Origin: Agelaius tricolor | Lineage: Eukaryota; Chordata; Aves; Passeriformes; Icteridae | Assembly (NCBI GenBank): GCA_023055355.1 | Contig: JALJCS010000050.1 | Span: forward strand, 2,542,001 to 2,606,000 | Reading direction: 5' to 3' | DNA: 64,000 nucleotides | Shown here: positions 32,578-44,500 of the stretch, piece after piece | How the letters are laid out: each line of letters starts with the position of its first letter | How positions within the stretch are numbered: the stretch's first letter is position 1 | Translations under genes and position numbers: made by a program | Notes under the pieces: model-generated | What the model saw: the letters and a program-made list of their open reading frames with translations, nothing else | What the model was told of the DNA's origin: nothing | Databases searched by the model: none

Positions 32578-35500
32578 ATGGAGAAGGAAAACCGCTTTAA
32601 ATTGTTCATGCCGCCGCGCCTGAGCGCTGGGCAGGTGTCTGCGGGCAGATCCCAGGTGAGCGCTCGGCCGCGGGGCCGCTGAGGGCGGCCCCAAACCCCC
32701 CCTCCCCGGCCGCCCCTCGGGCTGTGCTGCTCTGGAGGCCGCGGCTGAGGAGGGGACGGGGGGAAAGCGCTGGGGCCCTTCCCCGGGGACACGGGGACAG
32801 TGCTGGGCCCGGGGAGTGCCCGGCAGAGCCCCGGGCTGGAGCACACACACACCTGCCCCTTGCCCCGGCACAGCCCCGGGCTGGAGCACACACACACCTG
32901 CCCCTTGCCCCGGCACAGCCCCGGGCTGGAGCACACACACACCTGCCCCTTGCCCCGGCACAGCCCCGGGCTGGAGCACACACACACCTGCCCCTTGCCC
33001 CGGCACAGCCCCGGCCTGGAGCACACACACACCTGCCCTTGCCCCGGCACAGCCCCGGCCTGGAGCACACACACACCTGCCCCTGCATGGGCCGGGACGG
33101 CTCCTGCCTACTCGTTTCTGGCATATGCACAGACATCTTCGGTTTGAATTTCAAAGACTTTTGTTGTTGTTTTCCATCAAAACTGAAGGGAATCATCTTC
33201 TCGAGCATCCGCTCTGTGCTGTAAGTCCGCGTTTGATGTGGGTGATTCAGCCCAGAGAGCGAGCAGGGCTCTATCGCCGGCCGGGCTCTGTGTACAAATC
33301 ACAAACGGGACGGGACTGCTGAGGAACTGCCTTGAGCTGTTTTCTTTTCCAGCATCAGTCTCATTACATGGTGATGACAATGGGAAGATGCCAGCAGCTC
33401 ACATCCCAGGCAGCAGACCAAGAACTTAATGTTACAACTTACTTTCAAAGTTTTTTGACCAATCACACAAAGCAAAAGCATATTGACAGTAGTTCTATCC
33501 AACCACTGTAAGCACAGGTACCTTTGGTGCAAACAATGCTTGCCTTTTTTGAATACAATACCAGCTGCTTGTAAGCCTTAAAACACAATGCACGGAGCTC
33601 CATTATTAAGCTTAGAACTTCCTAATATCTCGCTAGATAAACTTCTCTGTAACTTAGGGAGTTATTCTAGACAAGCGTTAATACACAGACCATTGTTCTA
33701 TTTGCCCTTACTTTTCTACTTTTTAAATAATTTTTCTGCTGACCTATCTCATGGCTACTGCTTGGCTCTAATCACAGTTCTGCTGTCTCTGAGGCTGCCT
33801 TTTGCAGCTTTCCCAAACCCCTCTGATTTGATGGATTCCCACAGGCCCCACTCAGATGCTTGCACTGGTGTTGGTGTCTTGGTCTCACCAGATCAGGTGT
33901 GCAGGGAAAATGTTCTGTCCCCACACTGAGTTATGGGAATTCAACAAGTTATTTTTTCATGTTGAAGTTCCTTATGAAATATGTTGAGATTCAAATGGGA
34001 CATTCTGACAGCAGATGAGTTAGCTGTTTACAGGATGAACTTCTGTGACTTAAAAACCTTGTAAAAGGGTATTTTCATGCTAAAACATAATCAGATAGAG
34101 TTTAGAAGTGCCCTTGAAAGTAAAGCAAAACAGAACTATCAACTACTGGTCTCCAAAAAAGTAATTTGTCTCCTTGAGTCCTTTGCCATGCACCAGGGCC
34201 CAGCCAGGCAGGAGCTGCTGAGTTCCCTGCATTGAAAGCTCCCCTTTGGCCACAGTCTATAAATCAAACTGCAGGACACCAACAGTTTGATCAACCACTG
34301 GGCAGGAAGAAGTGAGTTCCAAAGCCATTACCAATACCTTGGGCTTTGAAATTTGTAGGCAGCTGTTTTATTAATGGCAAATTCTATTTTCACATCATCT
34401 GTAGGGATTTTTTATGGATTTTATAATTCTTCTTTACAAATCTACCCATAAGGAACTAATGTTTAAATTTGTGCAGGGTTTGAACAGATGCTCAGATGAT
34501 GACTTTAAGCTGCCATTTGACGTGTCGAACCGTGGCGAAATCACTGATTCAGGTACGATTGGAACATTTGCCATGCACCTTCTTTAGATTTTTATATCTT
34601 GTCAAGGTTTAATTTTCATGAGTAGTCTCACAGTTTCATATCTGTAACTGTTAAACACAGTTTCACTGTTACTTTTTTTTTAGAAAGACATTGACCAAAA
34701 TCTCTTCATGTTTCAGATACAATTTCACAGCAAGTGAAACTTTGCTCTGAAGTAGATGAAGAGGTCAGCTAAGTATCAACTCTGCACATCTAATTCCTTG
34801 GGGTCTTTTGAATTTGTTCCCAAACAGTGCCTAAAGCATTATTCAGTAGATATTTCAGGGCTAAAGGAAGTAGTCAAAAGGGAATAATGTTTTCTGTCTC
34901 CTGTTTAAAGCTGAATCACTTAGAAGAGATATTTGTGATTTAGTGAACATGCCTGGAAACAAATCTTTAAAAATTAAGGTGATTGCAATATTGCTGTTGT
35001 TCTTTCTTTGTTTGAAGTGCCTGTGAAGTCCATGAGCTTTAATTAGAGTAAGATTTAAACACTTAAGTATCCTTGTGGAACTGTATCTGAATATTCTGTT
35101 GAGGGGCAGAAGGGTTGAAATCAGAGTATTCTTTGGAAAACTGAAGTAGATTATCCCCATTGCCTTGTCTGGCTTTGTTTTATCTGTAAAACAATGAATT
35201 GAGTGGTTTCCAGCCTTGTCTGGCTTTGTTTTATCTGTAAAACAATGAATTCAGTGGTTTCCTCAAGCACTGGATTCTTTTGACAGTGTCTTTACCAGCA
35301 GATCTCTGCTTTAGCACAACTCAGTCCAGCTCATTTTTTTTGCAATAGCTTCTGTACTTTGCAGCTACAAAACACTCTTTGCTACCACAAAATAAAACAC
35401 ATTTCTTGCACTCTCCCTGCTGATTTTCATATCCCTGACAACTTTTTAGACTTTTTAATCCTAAGCTATTAAAGTACCATCAGGACTGGAACAAAACTGT

Positions 35501-38500
35501 GATGCAGCCAAAACAAGGATGGTGTCTGGGGGTGTTGTAAGTGAACCAAAGGGCCCTTTGGGCTCGTGTGTTGCTCTCCCTGCCTCGACCACTGGCCCAG
35601 CACTGCTTGTAGGACACTTTCAAGGTGTTCTAAGGGCACAAGGGTGGTGGTTTTCCTTCCTGCTGCGTGTGTGAGCAGAGAACTGCTGGGACACTTGGAT
35701 ATTTGTAAATCCCTGGGTCCAGATGGGATCCATGCCAGGGTGAGGAGGGAGCTGGCAGATGAGCTTGCCAAGCCTCTCTCCATCATTTATCAAGAGTTGT
35801 GGCTCACTGCTGAGGTTGCAGATGATTGGACACTGGCCAGTGTGACACCCATTTACAAAAAAGGTAGGAAGGAGGATGCTGGTAATCACAGGCCAGTTAG
35901 CCTGGCCTCAGTGCCAGGTGAGATAATGGAGCAGTTCATACTGAGTGCTATCCCACAGCACTCACAGGATGGCCAGGCTATCAGACCCAGCCAGCGTGGC
36001 TCTACGAAGGGTAGGGCATGTCTGACCAACCTGGTCTCCTTCTGTGACCAGGTGACCGCCTGGTGCACGCAGGAAAGGCTGTGGATGTTGTGTATCTGGA
36101 CTCCAGCAGGGCCTTTGGCACTGTCTCCCCCAGCACACTCCTGGAGAAGCTGCAGCCCATGGCTTGGACAGGAGCACTCTGTGCTGGGCTCAGAACTGGC
36201 TGCATGGCCGGGCCAGAGAGTGATGGTGAATGGTGCTGCATGCAGCTGGCAGCCAGGCACCAGTGCTGTCCCTCAGGGCTCTGTACTGGGACCAGTTCTG
36301 TTCAATGTTTTTATAGACGACGGGGATGAGGGCATCGAGTCCTTCATTAGTAAATTTGCAGAGGACACTAAGCTGGGAGCTTGTGGTGATCTATTGGAAG
36401 GAAGGAAGGAAGGAAGGAAGGAAGGAAGGAAGGAAGGAAGGAAGGAAGGAAGGAAGGAAGGAAGGAAGGCAGGCTCTGCAGAGAGACTTAGATCAGTTGG
36501 ATGGATGGGCAGAGTGCAGCAGCATGAAGTTCAATAAGTCCAAGTGCTGAGTTCCACATTTTGGCCACAAAAATCCCCCACAACGTTCCAAGCTGGGGAC
36601 AGTGTGGCTGGACAGTGTTGAGGCAGAAAGGGCCCTGGGGGTGCTGCTGACAGCCGGTTGAATATGAGCCAGCAATGTGCCCTGGTGGCCAAGAAGGCCA
36701 ATGGCTCCTGGCCTGCATCAGGAATGGTGTGGGCAGCAGGAGCAGGGAGGTCATTCTGCCCCTGTGCTGGGCACTGGTGAGGCTGCACCTTGAGTGCTGG
36801 GTCCAGTTCTGGGCCCTCAGTTTAGGAAGGATGTTGAGGTGCTTGAGCACATCCAGAGGAGGGCAACAAGGCTGCTGAGGGGTTTGGAGCACAAGCCCTG
36901 TGAGGAACGTTGGAAGGAGCTGGGCTTGTTTAGCCTGGAGAAGAGGAGGCTTAGGGGTGACCTTATTGCTCTCTCCAACTGCCTGAAGGGAGGTTGTAGC
37001 CAGGTGGGGTCGGTCTCTTCCACCGGGCAGCACTGACAGAACCAGAGGACACAGTCTCAAGCTACAGCAGGGGAGGGATAGGTTGGAAATTTGGAGGAAA
37101 TTTTTCACCAAAAGAATAATGAAGCACTGGAATGCTCTTCCCAGGGAGGTGGTAGAATCACCATCTCTGGATGTGTTTATAAAAAGACTGGACATGGCAC
37201 TTGGTGCTATAGCCCAGGTGTTGGGGCAGAGGTTGGACTCGATGATCTGAGAGGTCTCTTCCAACCTCATTATTCTGTGACTCTGTGATTCTGTGTGTGT
37301 TCATGGCAAGATCACAGGTACTCTTGGGCAGAGTCTCTGAAGCTGCTTTTACTTAACTCAGCAGTGTCTGTCAGAAGGAGAGGACAGAAATGGTGTGAAG
37401 AACCTGCTAGAAGGAATTTTGGCTTCACTGATAATTCTGGCAAAACTTTATTGATTTTGGTGGACTGCAGTTATCCATGTCTTTAAGCCCATCTATTTGG
37501 TGATGTCTGAAGGGGGTTTGGGATATTTCATTGTATTTGTTTCTCCTGTGTGCTCTGTAAAGCCTTTTGATACATACATAGAGGATGCACAGATTTGTGC
37601 ATCCTCTGCATAAACTTGGGCTCCTGATCATATATCAACTTATATCACCATTTGTAGAAAAATATTACTCTTGTGATGTTTCTAAGAGATAAATACATTA
37701 TCTACAACAGTATGAATTAGATATTATGTACTATTAATTAGATAGTATTTGAGATTAAATTGTGGAACCTGTTTCAATAGAATACAGAAACAATGAATGA
37801 ATTGTTCTCAAAACTCTACAAAGAGGCTGAGAAGATCAAGCAGTGGAAACTGACTGTGGAAACTGAATTAAACCAGAAAGAAAGAAAGCTCCAGGAAAAT
37901 AAAAAGACTATTGAAGCACAGAATAAAGCCATTCAAGAACTGCAGGCCAGTATTGTATAGTATACATTCAATAAACAAAGTTAAGTGCTTCCTGATTCAG
38001 TATGACACTATTATTGATACAATTAAATCTTAAAGACTGTTGCAGTTTGGTTTGTGCCTTGAGAAAATGATTATTTTGAGAAGTTGCAGGCACCTGTCCT
38101 GTGTGAGTGTTTGTCTGAAGAATATACCTGTAAGTGTCTCATTTGCTGCTAAATTATTGTTCATTAATGATTGCATCTTTCATGCAAAAGATGACTCAGC
38201 ATGTAATACCAGCTAAAACAGACTTCTGTCTACTGATGTCCCAAATTACTTTTTCATGAGGGATTTGAGAAGTCAAAGTGCATTTCTAATCTATTTTCAA
38301 TAACAGTGTCTTTTTGCATTTATTCCCTATGAAATTAGTTTGAAAATGAAAAACTCCATTTGAAACTGGAAGATGAGATATGTGAAAATAAAGATCTCTT
38401 GAAAGAGTAAGTAATAGAACCAAGTATATATTCTTGTGGTGAAAATAATCAGTTTCCATGTGGGCAGTTTTATGTAGCTGTTAAATTTTGAAGGTCATTT

Positions 38501-41500
38501 CCATTGTTACTCCTTAGGTACACAAAGTACTGTGCACTCCTGTGCAAACAGGATATTTTTTCCCTCCTTTAGAGCTGCTGCTTCGAGGCATCTGTGTAAT
38601 GTGCTCAAGGAAACCTGCACTCGCTTCACAGAGAAGACCAGCAAACGTAAATGCTTTTTTAGCTTTTATTGATCAGAGTAAATGTACTTCTAGCTTGCTC
38701 TAAATTCACAAACAGAAGAAAGAAGAAGAAATTTCTCGTGCTGTTCAGAGAAGTTCTCCAGTTGGGATCGACTGGATGTGGCTCTCAGAGTGAAAAGTGA
38801 ATTTTAAGTGGCTCACAAGATTGGAAGTGAAGCCCCAGGTCTAACAGACTTTTGGTGTGTAATGCTGAATGCAGAGGGCTTTTGAAGCCAGTGAAATTGT
38901 TTGCTGAAAGGTGCCAGCCTGGGAGCTCTTTGGGTGCCCAAACAGTGACCCAGGGTTGAGGCCGTGCCCACAGCCCTGACTGGCCCTGGCAGCCGCTCCA
39001 GAGCAGGGCAGGGCTCCTCAAGGCTGCTCAGCCCATTGAAGGTTTGCAGGGCCATCCACACACTGGGAATATATTAAGACAGAAGAAGTGACACTTCATG
39101 CCTGTTTTTAGGCAGTAGAATCTACTCTAAATTCCCAGCACTCTCTAACAAATTTCCAGAGCTGACATTTCCTGTTTTCAGCCATCACACATTTATGGGG
39201 AGAAAAGGTCTTAACCCCAAGGTATAATGAGTAACTGGAATTCTTCTCATGAAACTGAACAAGCCAAGACAGTTGGATAACTTAATGAAGTTTAAATTCT
39301 TGAGGTTTTAAAATATGTTCTTGATTGGAAGTTCTACTTTATATGCAATTTAGAATTGTTATTCTAATCATTAGAATTTTACTAACTTGATCCTGGATAC
39401 TTAAGAAGTGTCGATTTCTTTTTAGCCTTAATTCTAGAAACACTTGTATATAGATGGACTGTTCTTTTTTGATAGCTGTTTCTTTTACTGGTCTCTTTTT
39501 AATTGTTTTCTTGGGGAAAAATAGTATCAATTACAAAAGTGAAAGAAGGAAAATATGGACATGGAGTGTTGCAATTTTCTAATGACAGCTCTGTGGTTAT
39601 AGGTATCTGCTGATAGGAAGAAATTCAGTGCTAAACCCTAGATTACAGTTTAGAAATACTAACAGTCTTGATACATTATTATTCAACAGCATTAATGCTA
39701 TAATAATTAATATGGTCACATCAACTGATCCAGAATTACACTTTTCACAGAAAAAAATATCTTAGGAAGGAAATTTAAAAGCTGAGCTTGCTTAATGTTT
39801 CAATGAACTACACATTTTCCCTAAATTCTGTAACTTTTGGCACCATGTTTCATAAGGACTTATTAAATAAGAATGGAGCTGGTAATTCCTTTTTTAATTC
39901 ATTATGCTGATTAAGTATAATGACTTGGACAGCTGGCATTCTTGTTCAAAAGAAAAACTTTCTCATATGCTCTTGCTTTGATAGATGAACAGGAAAAGGC
40001 AGAAACAATACAATTGTATGAGGAACTTCATAGCAACATAGAAGTAAGTGACCAGGCTTGATGAAAGGAATGTGAGTTATGTGAGCTGAGCTGAGTTCCA
40101 TGTTTATGTTGGGATACTGTTTGTATCCATCATGTGTGGGTATCATGTCGTGTGTGATGCAGGAAGTTGGGCTTTCAATCCCTTTTCAAGAATGATTTTT
40201 GTGTTCCATAAAACACATTCAATGGAGAAAGTGCAGCAGTGTGTGGGATGTGGATCCCTGTGATCTGTGGGATGGGTGCTTAGTGCTGGGTCACTGCCAC
40301 AACTTCTGGCTTCTTTCTGGGCTCTGTTTCACCCACCTGCTGGTTCCTCAGAATGGCTGAGGTGGGCAGCAGCCCCTGGAGAAGTTCCAGGGTTTCCAGT
40401 ATTGAACTTCAGATATTAAATTTTGTTTTTAGAGACTGACAGCGGCATTTGAAGAGCTTCGTGTGCAAGCAGAGAACGACAGATCGGAAATGAGTTTCAA
40501 ATGTGAGAATTCAGTTTATTGTGTTTATGCAGCTGGCTCAATTTTGTACTTCATAGCTTGTGTTCCACATGCAGGGCCAGGGCAGACAGATGTGAAGGGC
40601 TGGAATGGTGAGCAGGTCACCCTGAGACACTGGGACCCTTCTTTTATTCATGCAGCCTTTGTTCACTGCCTGGCCCCTTCTGTTGCTGTTCCACTGGGCC
40701 AAATTGGGAACTTTATTTTTCAAACTGTCACTCAACATTGAAGTTTTGTCTGTGAAGTACAGTCTAGAGATCAATACTTACTTCACATAGTTGGTTTATT
40801 TAAATGATAATGCACTAGTGTATAGCTACAGAAACTTTAGCTAAATGCTCTCTCTCTGTATGTATAGCCTGGTATGTTCCTGTTTCATTTTCACATGCTC
40901 TTTTCTGTTTGTATTTTGATTATAAAATCAAACATTGCCTCAACAATTACTCTTGGGAAACAAAAGGTACAGCTGTACAATTCCAAGCAATCTTAAAGTG
41001 GAAGTTGTATTGAACTTGGAGTATATTTCAGCTAGAATGTTAACTGTGGATGTTTACTGTATCTCAAAAGTAAAAGAAGAAGCAGAAAAAGTGGACAAGT
41101 TTGAAAAAGAATGCAAACTGGAAGTCAGTCAAAAGGAAAAGCAGGTTTGCTCATTTTACCATCTCATATGTAGAGCTTTATTTGTGACTAAAGGGGCAAT
41201 GCAAGAGCCAAGAAGTGTTTCTGGGTATTAGTAAAAAAGACAAAATAACATCTGAAGCTGCATTTAAGTCAAATTCTGCTAAGTTTAGTGATCTTTCAGT
41301 ACCTTTAGTCTACTGGAATTTATGGTTTGATTTTGAATTGGAGAACTTTTTTCTTTAGAGTAATGTGACTTGATCAATATTTGACTAAGATTATATCTAG
41401 CCAAATATTTTCTATCTGTCTGTCTGTCTATCTATCTATCTATTTAATCTAACTTGAATGACAGCAAAATATCTGCTTATCATACCTGGGGTACAAATGA

Positions 41501-44500
41501 AAATTAGCATCTGTCCCTTTTCCAGACTTCATGATGATATTTCTTGCATTTTTCTAGATTTCAGCTCTCACCATAGAGACAGATGAAAAAGATGTTATCA
41601 TAACAGACATCAAGGCTCAGCTGCAGACATCACAAAATAAGATTGCTGACTTAATGGAAGCAAACTGTAAGAGTTCTGCCTGCTGTGTTCAAATGTAATT
41701 GTTTATAGAATTTAAATGTAATTGTTTATGATTGTTTATTTATGATATGTAATTGTTCATAGAAGCATAGGAAACAGGATCATGATGGTTTTATTCTGTT
41801 GCTGGTTGGCAGCAGAATTTTGGGGCCTTGAAGGCCTTATTTTTGTTTGGAACAGGAGCTGCTCCTGTGGGAGCAGGACTGGCAGTGTCGTTTTTAGGGT
41901 GAGTCAAGCACTGAGAGCTTTGGAAGATTGCAAGGGGAAAATATGTTGCTTCAGTTTTGCAAATTTACAGTCAGGCAGATGTCACTGAGGAAACTTACTT
42001 TTCAGAACTTGATTTTCAATATGTTTAAGCCATCTATATTCAAATTTTATCTATTATTTTATACTATATGATGTTAGTACCATTGGTCTTTATTAAATTC
42101 TTTAAATGTATGTAATTTTCCATTTTTAGCAGTACTTTTTAGTAAATATCCTCTTTTTAAAAATATTAACATCTTTTTTTGTTTAGTACATCATGAAGAA
42201 ATGTTAACGGAATTCCAGGTCAGTAAAGAACATTTGAGGGCAGAGCTGGAAGAGGCTAAAATGTCATTGCAAAAGGCAGAGGTACCCCTTGCTTATAGTT
42301 TTACAGTAGAAATAGACTAGAGGAGTATTTGCATAAATAATTATGGATACTTTAGACATGAAACAGCTGTAGCTGTTTGTTGAAAAACATGTTTAGAAAT
42401 GATATCATGTCTTGAAGGTTACTCAAAAGAACTTGGAAACTGAGCTCCAGACTAGAGTGAAAACATTAATTCAGGTTACTGGAGAAAAGGAAGAGCAGGA
42501 GGAAGAATGTAAAAAAATGAAGGCTTTGCTTGCAGCCCTGACAGAGGAGTTGGAGACTTCTGTTGCCAATTTGAAAAGCTTGCTGCAAGAAGAGCAAAAT
42601 AGGTAAATTAATGAGTTTCAATTCCAAGAGTGATCTTACAGGTTGCAGTCTATGACAAAATCAAGAACAATTGGAAATGAAGCTGAAATTTGGAGGTTTT
42701 TTCCACACAGTGGTCTAAATGCAGAGAATTGAATGTAAATTTTTTTGTTGGTGATAGTTGATAGTGGTCTATAAAAAGTAAATTTTTGCCCCCTCCAACT
42801 TCCATAACTCTGTCTTTAAGAAATAGAGATTTCTGTAGGTATATATTTGTTTACTTTTATGTCTACTGTTCTGAGGTTGTAAAAGTGTAATTTGATATGT
42901 GCTGCAGGCAGATTCATCATCTGCCTGTTGAAAGGTAAATGTTCTTAAAGTGCTTGTGCTAAGACTTTGTCTTATTGTCCTTGAAGTTTCAAATGCAGTG
43001 AGTGCTTTGTACCCTACATTTGGGGTTTTTAATTTACCATTTTCTTAGATTAAAGAAATATGAAGATGATTCAAAGCTGCTTACCTTGGAGCTCCAAAAG
43101 AAATCTGCTGAACTGGGTAAGGCTTGTAGAAAGGCAGAAAATGAGCCAGGCAGTAATAAAAATGCTTTCTGCTGTTGTCTGGAAATGGACTGTCTCTAGT
43201 AGGTGGAGAAATGATTTTACAGTACCTGTACCTATCAGGAATGCCTGAATTTATTTTGACTCAGCTGATCCCTTTTCTTTGGGGGTCATTGGTACTGGCA
43301 GCAGCCAAAGGGCAGTGCTGTGCAGAGCTCCAATAGTGAGACCATTCCTGCATGAATTCTTCTGGAGGTAATTTTGGTTTCCAGCTAAGAGCAGCAGCAC
43401 TGCAGGTGCCAGGAGTGACTTCTGCAGCAGAGATAAAACCCTCCCATTGAGGTTTCTGGGACCCTGCCCGTGCTGGAAGTGGAATGATGCTGGCAGGGGT
43501 TGTCTTTAAATATCATAAATTTGATATCCTGTGCTTTCTAGGGATGTGCTCCTTAGTCCCCAGAGTAAGAGCTCTGCCTTGCTGTTGAGAACTTGCAGAA
43601 AATACCAGCACTGTCAATGTGCACATAGAAACCATTTGGAAGTCAGTAACAACTGGTTTCCTTTCTCAGCATATCCATGTGGTACCTTCAGCAGTTCAGA
43701 TTTTTTTCTGGAACAATGCAGGTGCATCAATACTTGCAGAATACTCTAGTCTAACAGTCCATGGTTATTTGAAGTTATAATTGTGGAAAACATAGAAAGG
43801 CTCTAAATTTTATTTAAGATAAATATTTAGTTTCTCTTCAGATAGAGATTTGCTAATGTCTGAATCATTTTTTCAAGTCTACATTTAGATTAAGTCATAA
43901 ATTAGCTTTTCAGCTTCTTAACTTAATCCAACAAGTTTTGAGAACTGGGTATTGCAAAGGGGTAAATGTTTTATACTGCCTGCTAAATCTGAAAAATCAT
44001 TTCTGTTCCATTAATTTTACATTCCATGTGCTGTAGAAGCGATGACTAAAGTAAAATATGATAAAGAAGTGCACCTTGAAGAGCTGTCAGAAACTCTGGT
44101 AAATATTCATTTTATTAATCTCATGGCATTTGCTCTTCATATGAAATTCCTCTTGCTTTGTAAGCATCTTAAATGTCATAAATAAACACCATCTAGTCTA
44201 CCTTAACATTTCTACTAAACTTTCTCACACACAATTTCAGTGTTTTCTTTAAAGAACTTTTTTATTGCCACTGTTTTTCTTGTCTCCTGTGCTTTTGGTT
44301 TTTCTTGTCTCCCATGTTTTTGGTTTTCCTTCTCAAGGTTTTTGGTTATTTCCTTCTTTGTTCATGCCCATTCAAATGCCACTCCCTCTGGATATAAAGT
44401 TTTCCCGTTTGTTCTTCCTTACAGGCAGGTAATTAGCTCTGGCCTCTGTGAACCCTGCTGTACTGTGACACAGGCCCATTTTCTGTCACAGAAGTCTCAG

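Noticed and set aside
33175..33222. Candidate second SYCP1 exon ending before GTAAGT at about 33222
   Set aside because: The acceptor is poor and the 32-base length breaks the reading frame to the next exon.
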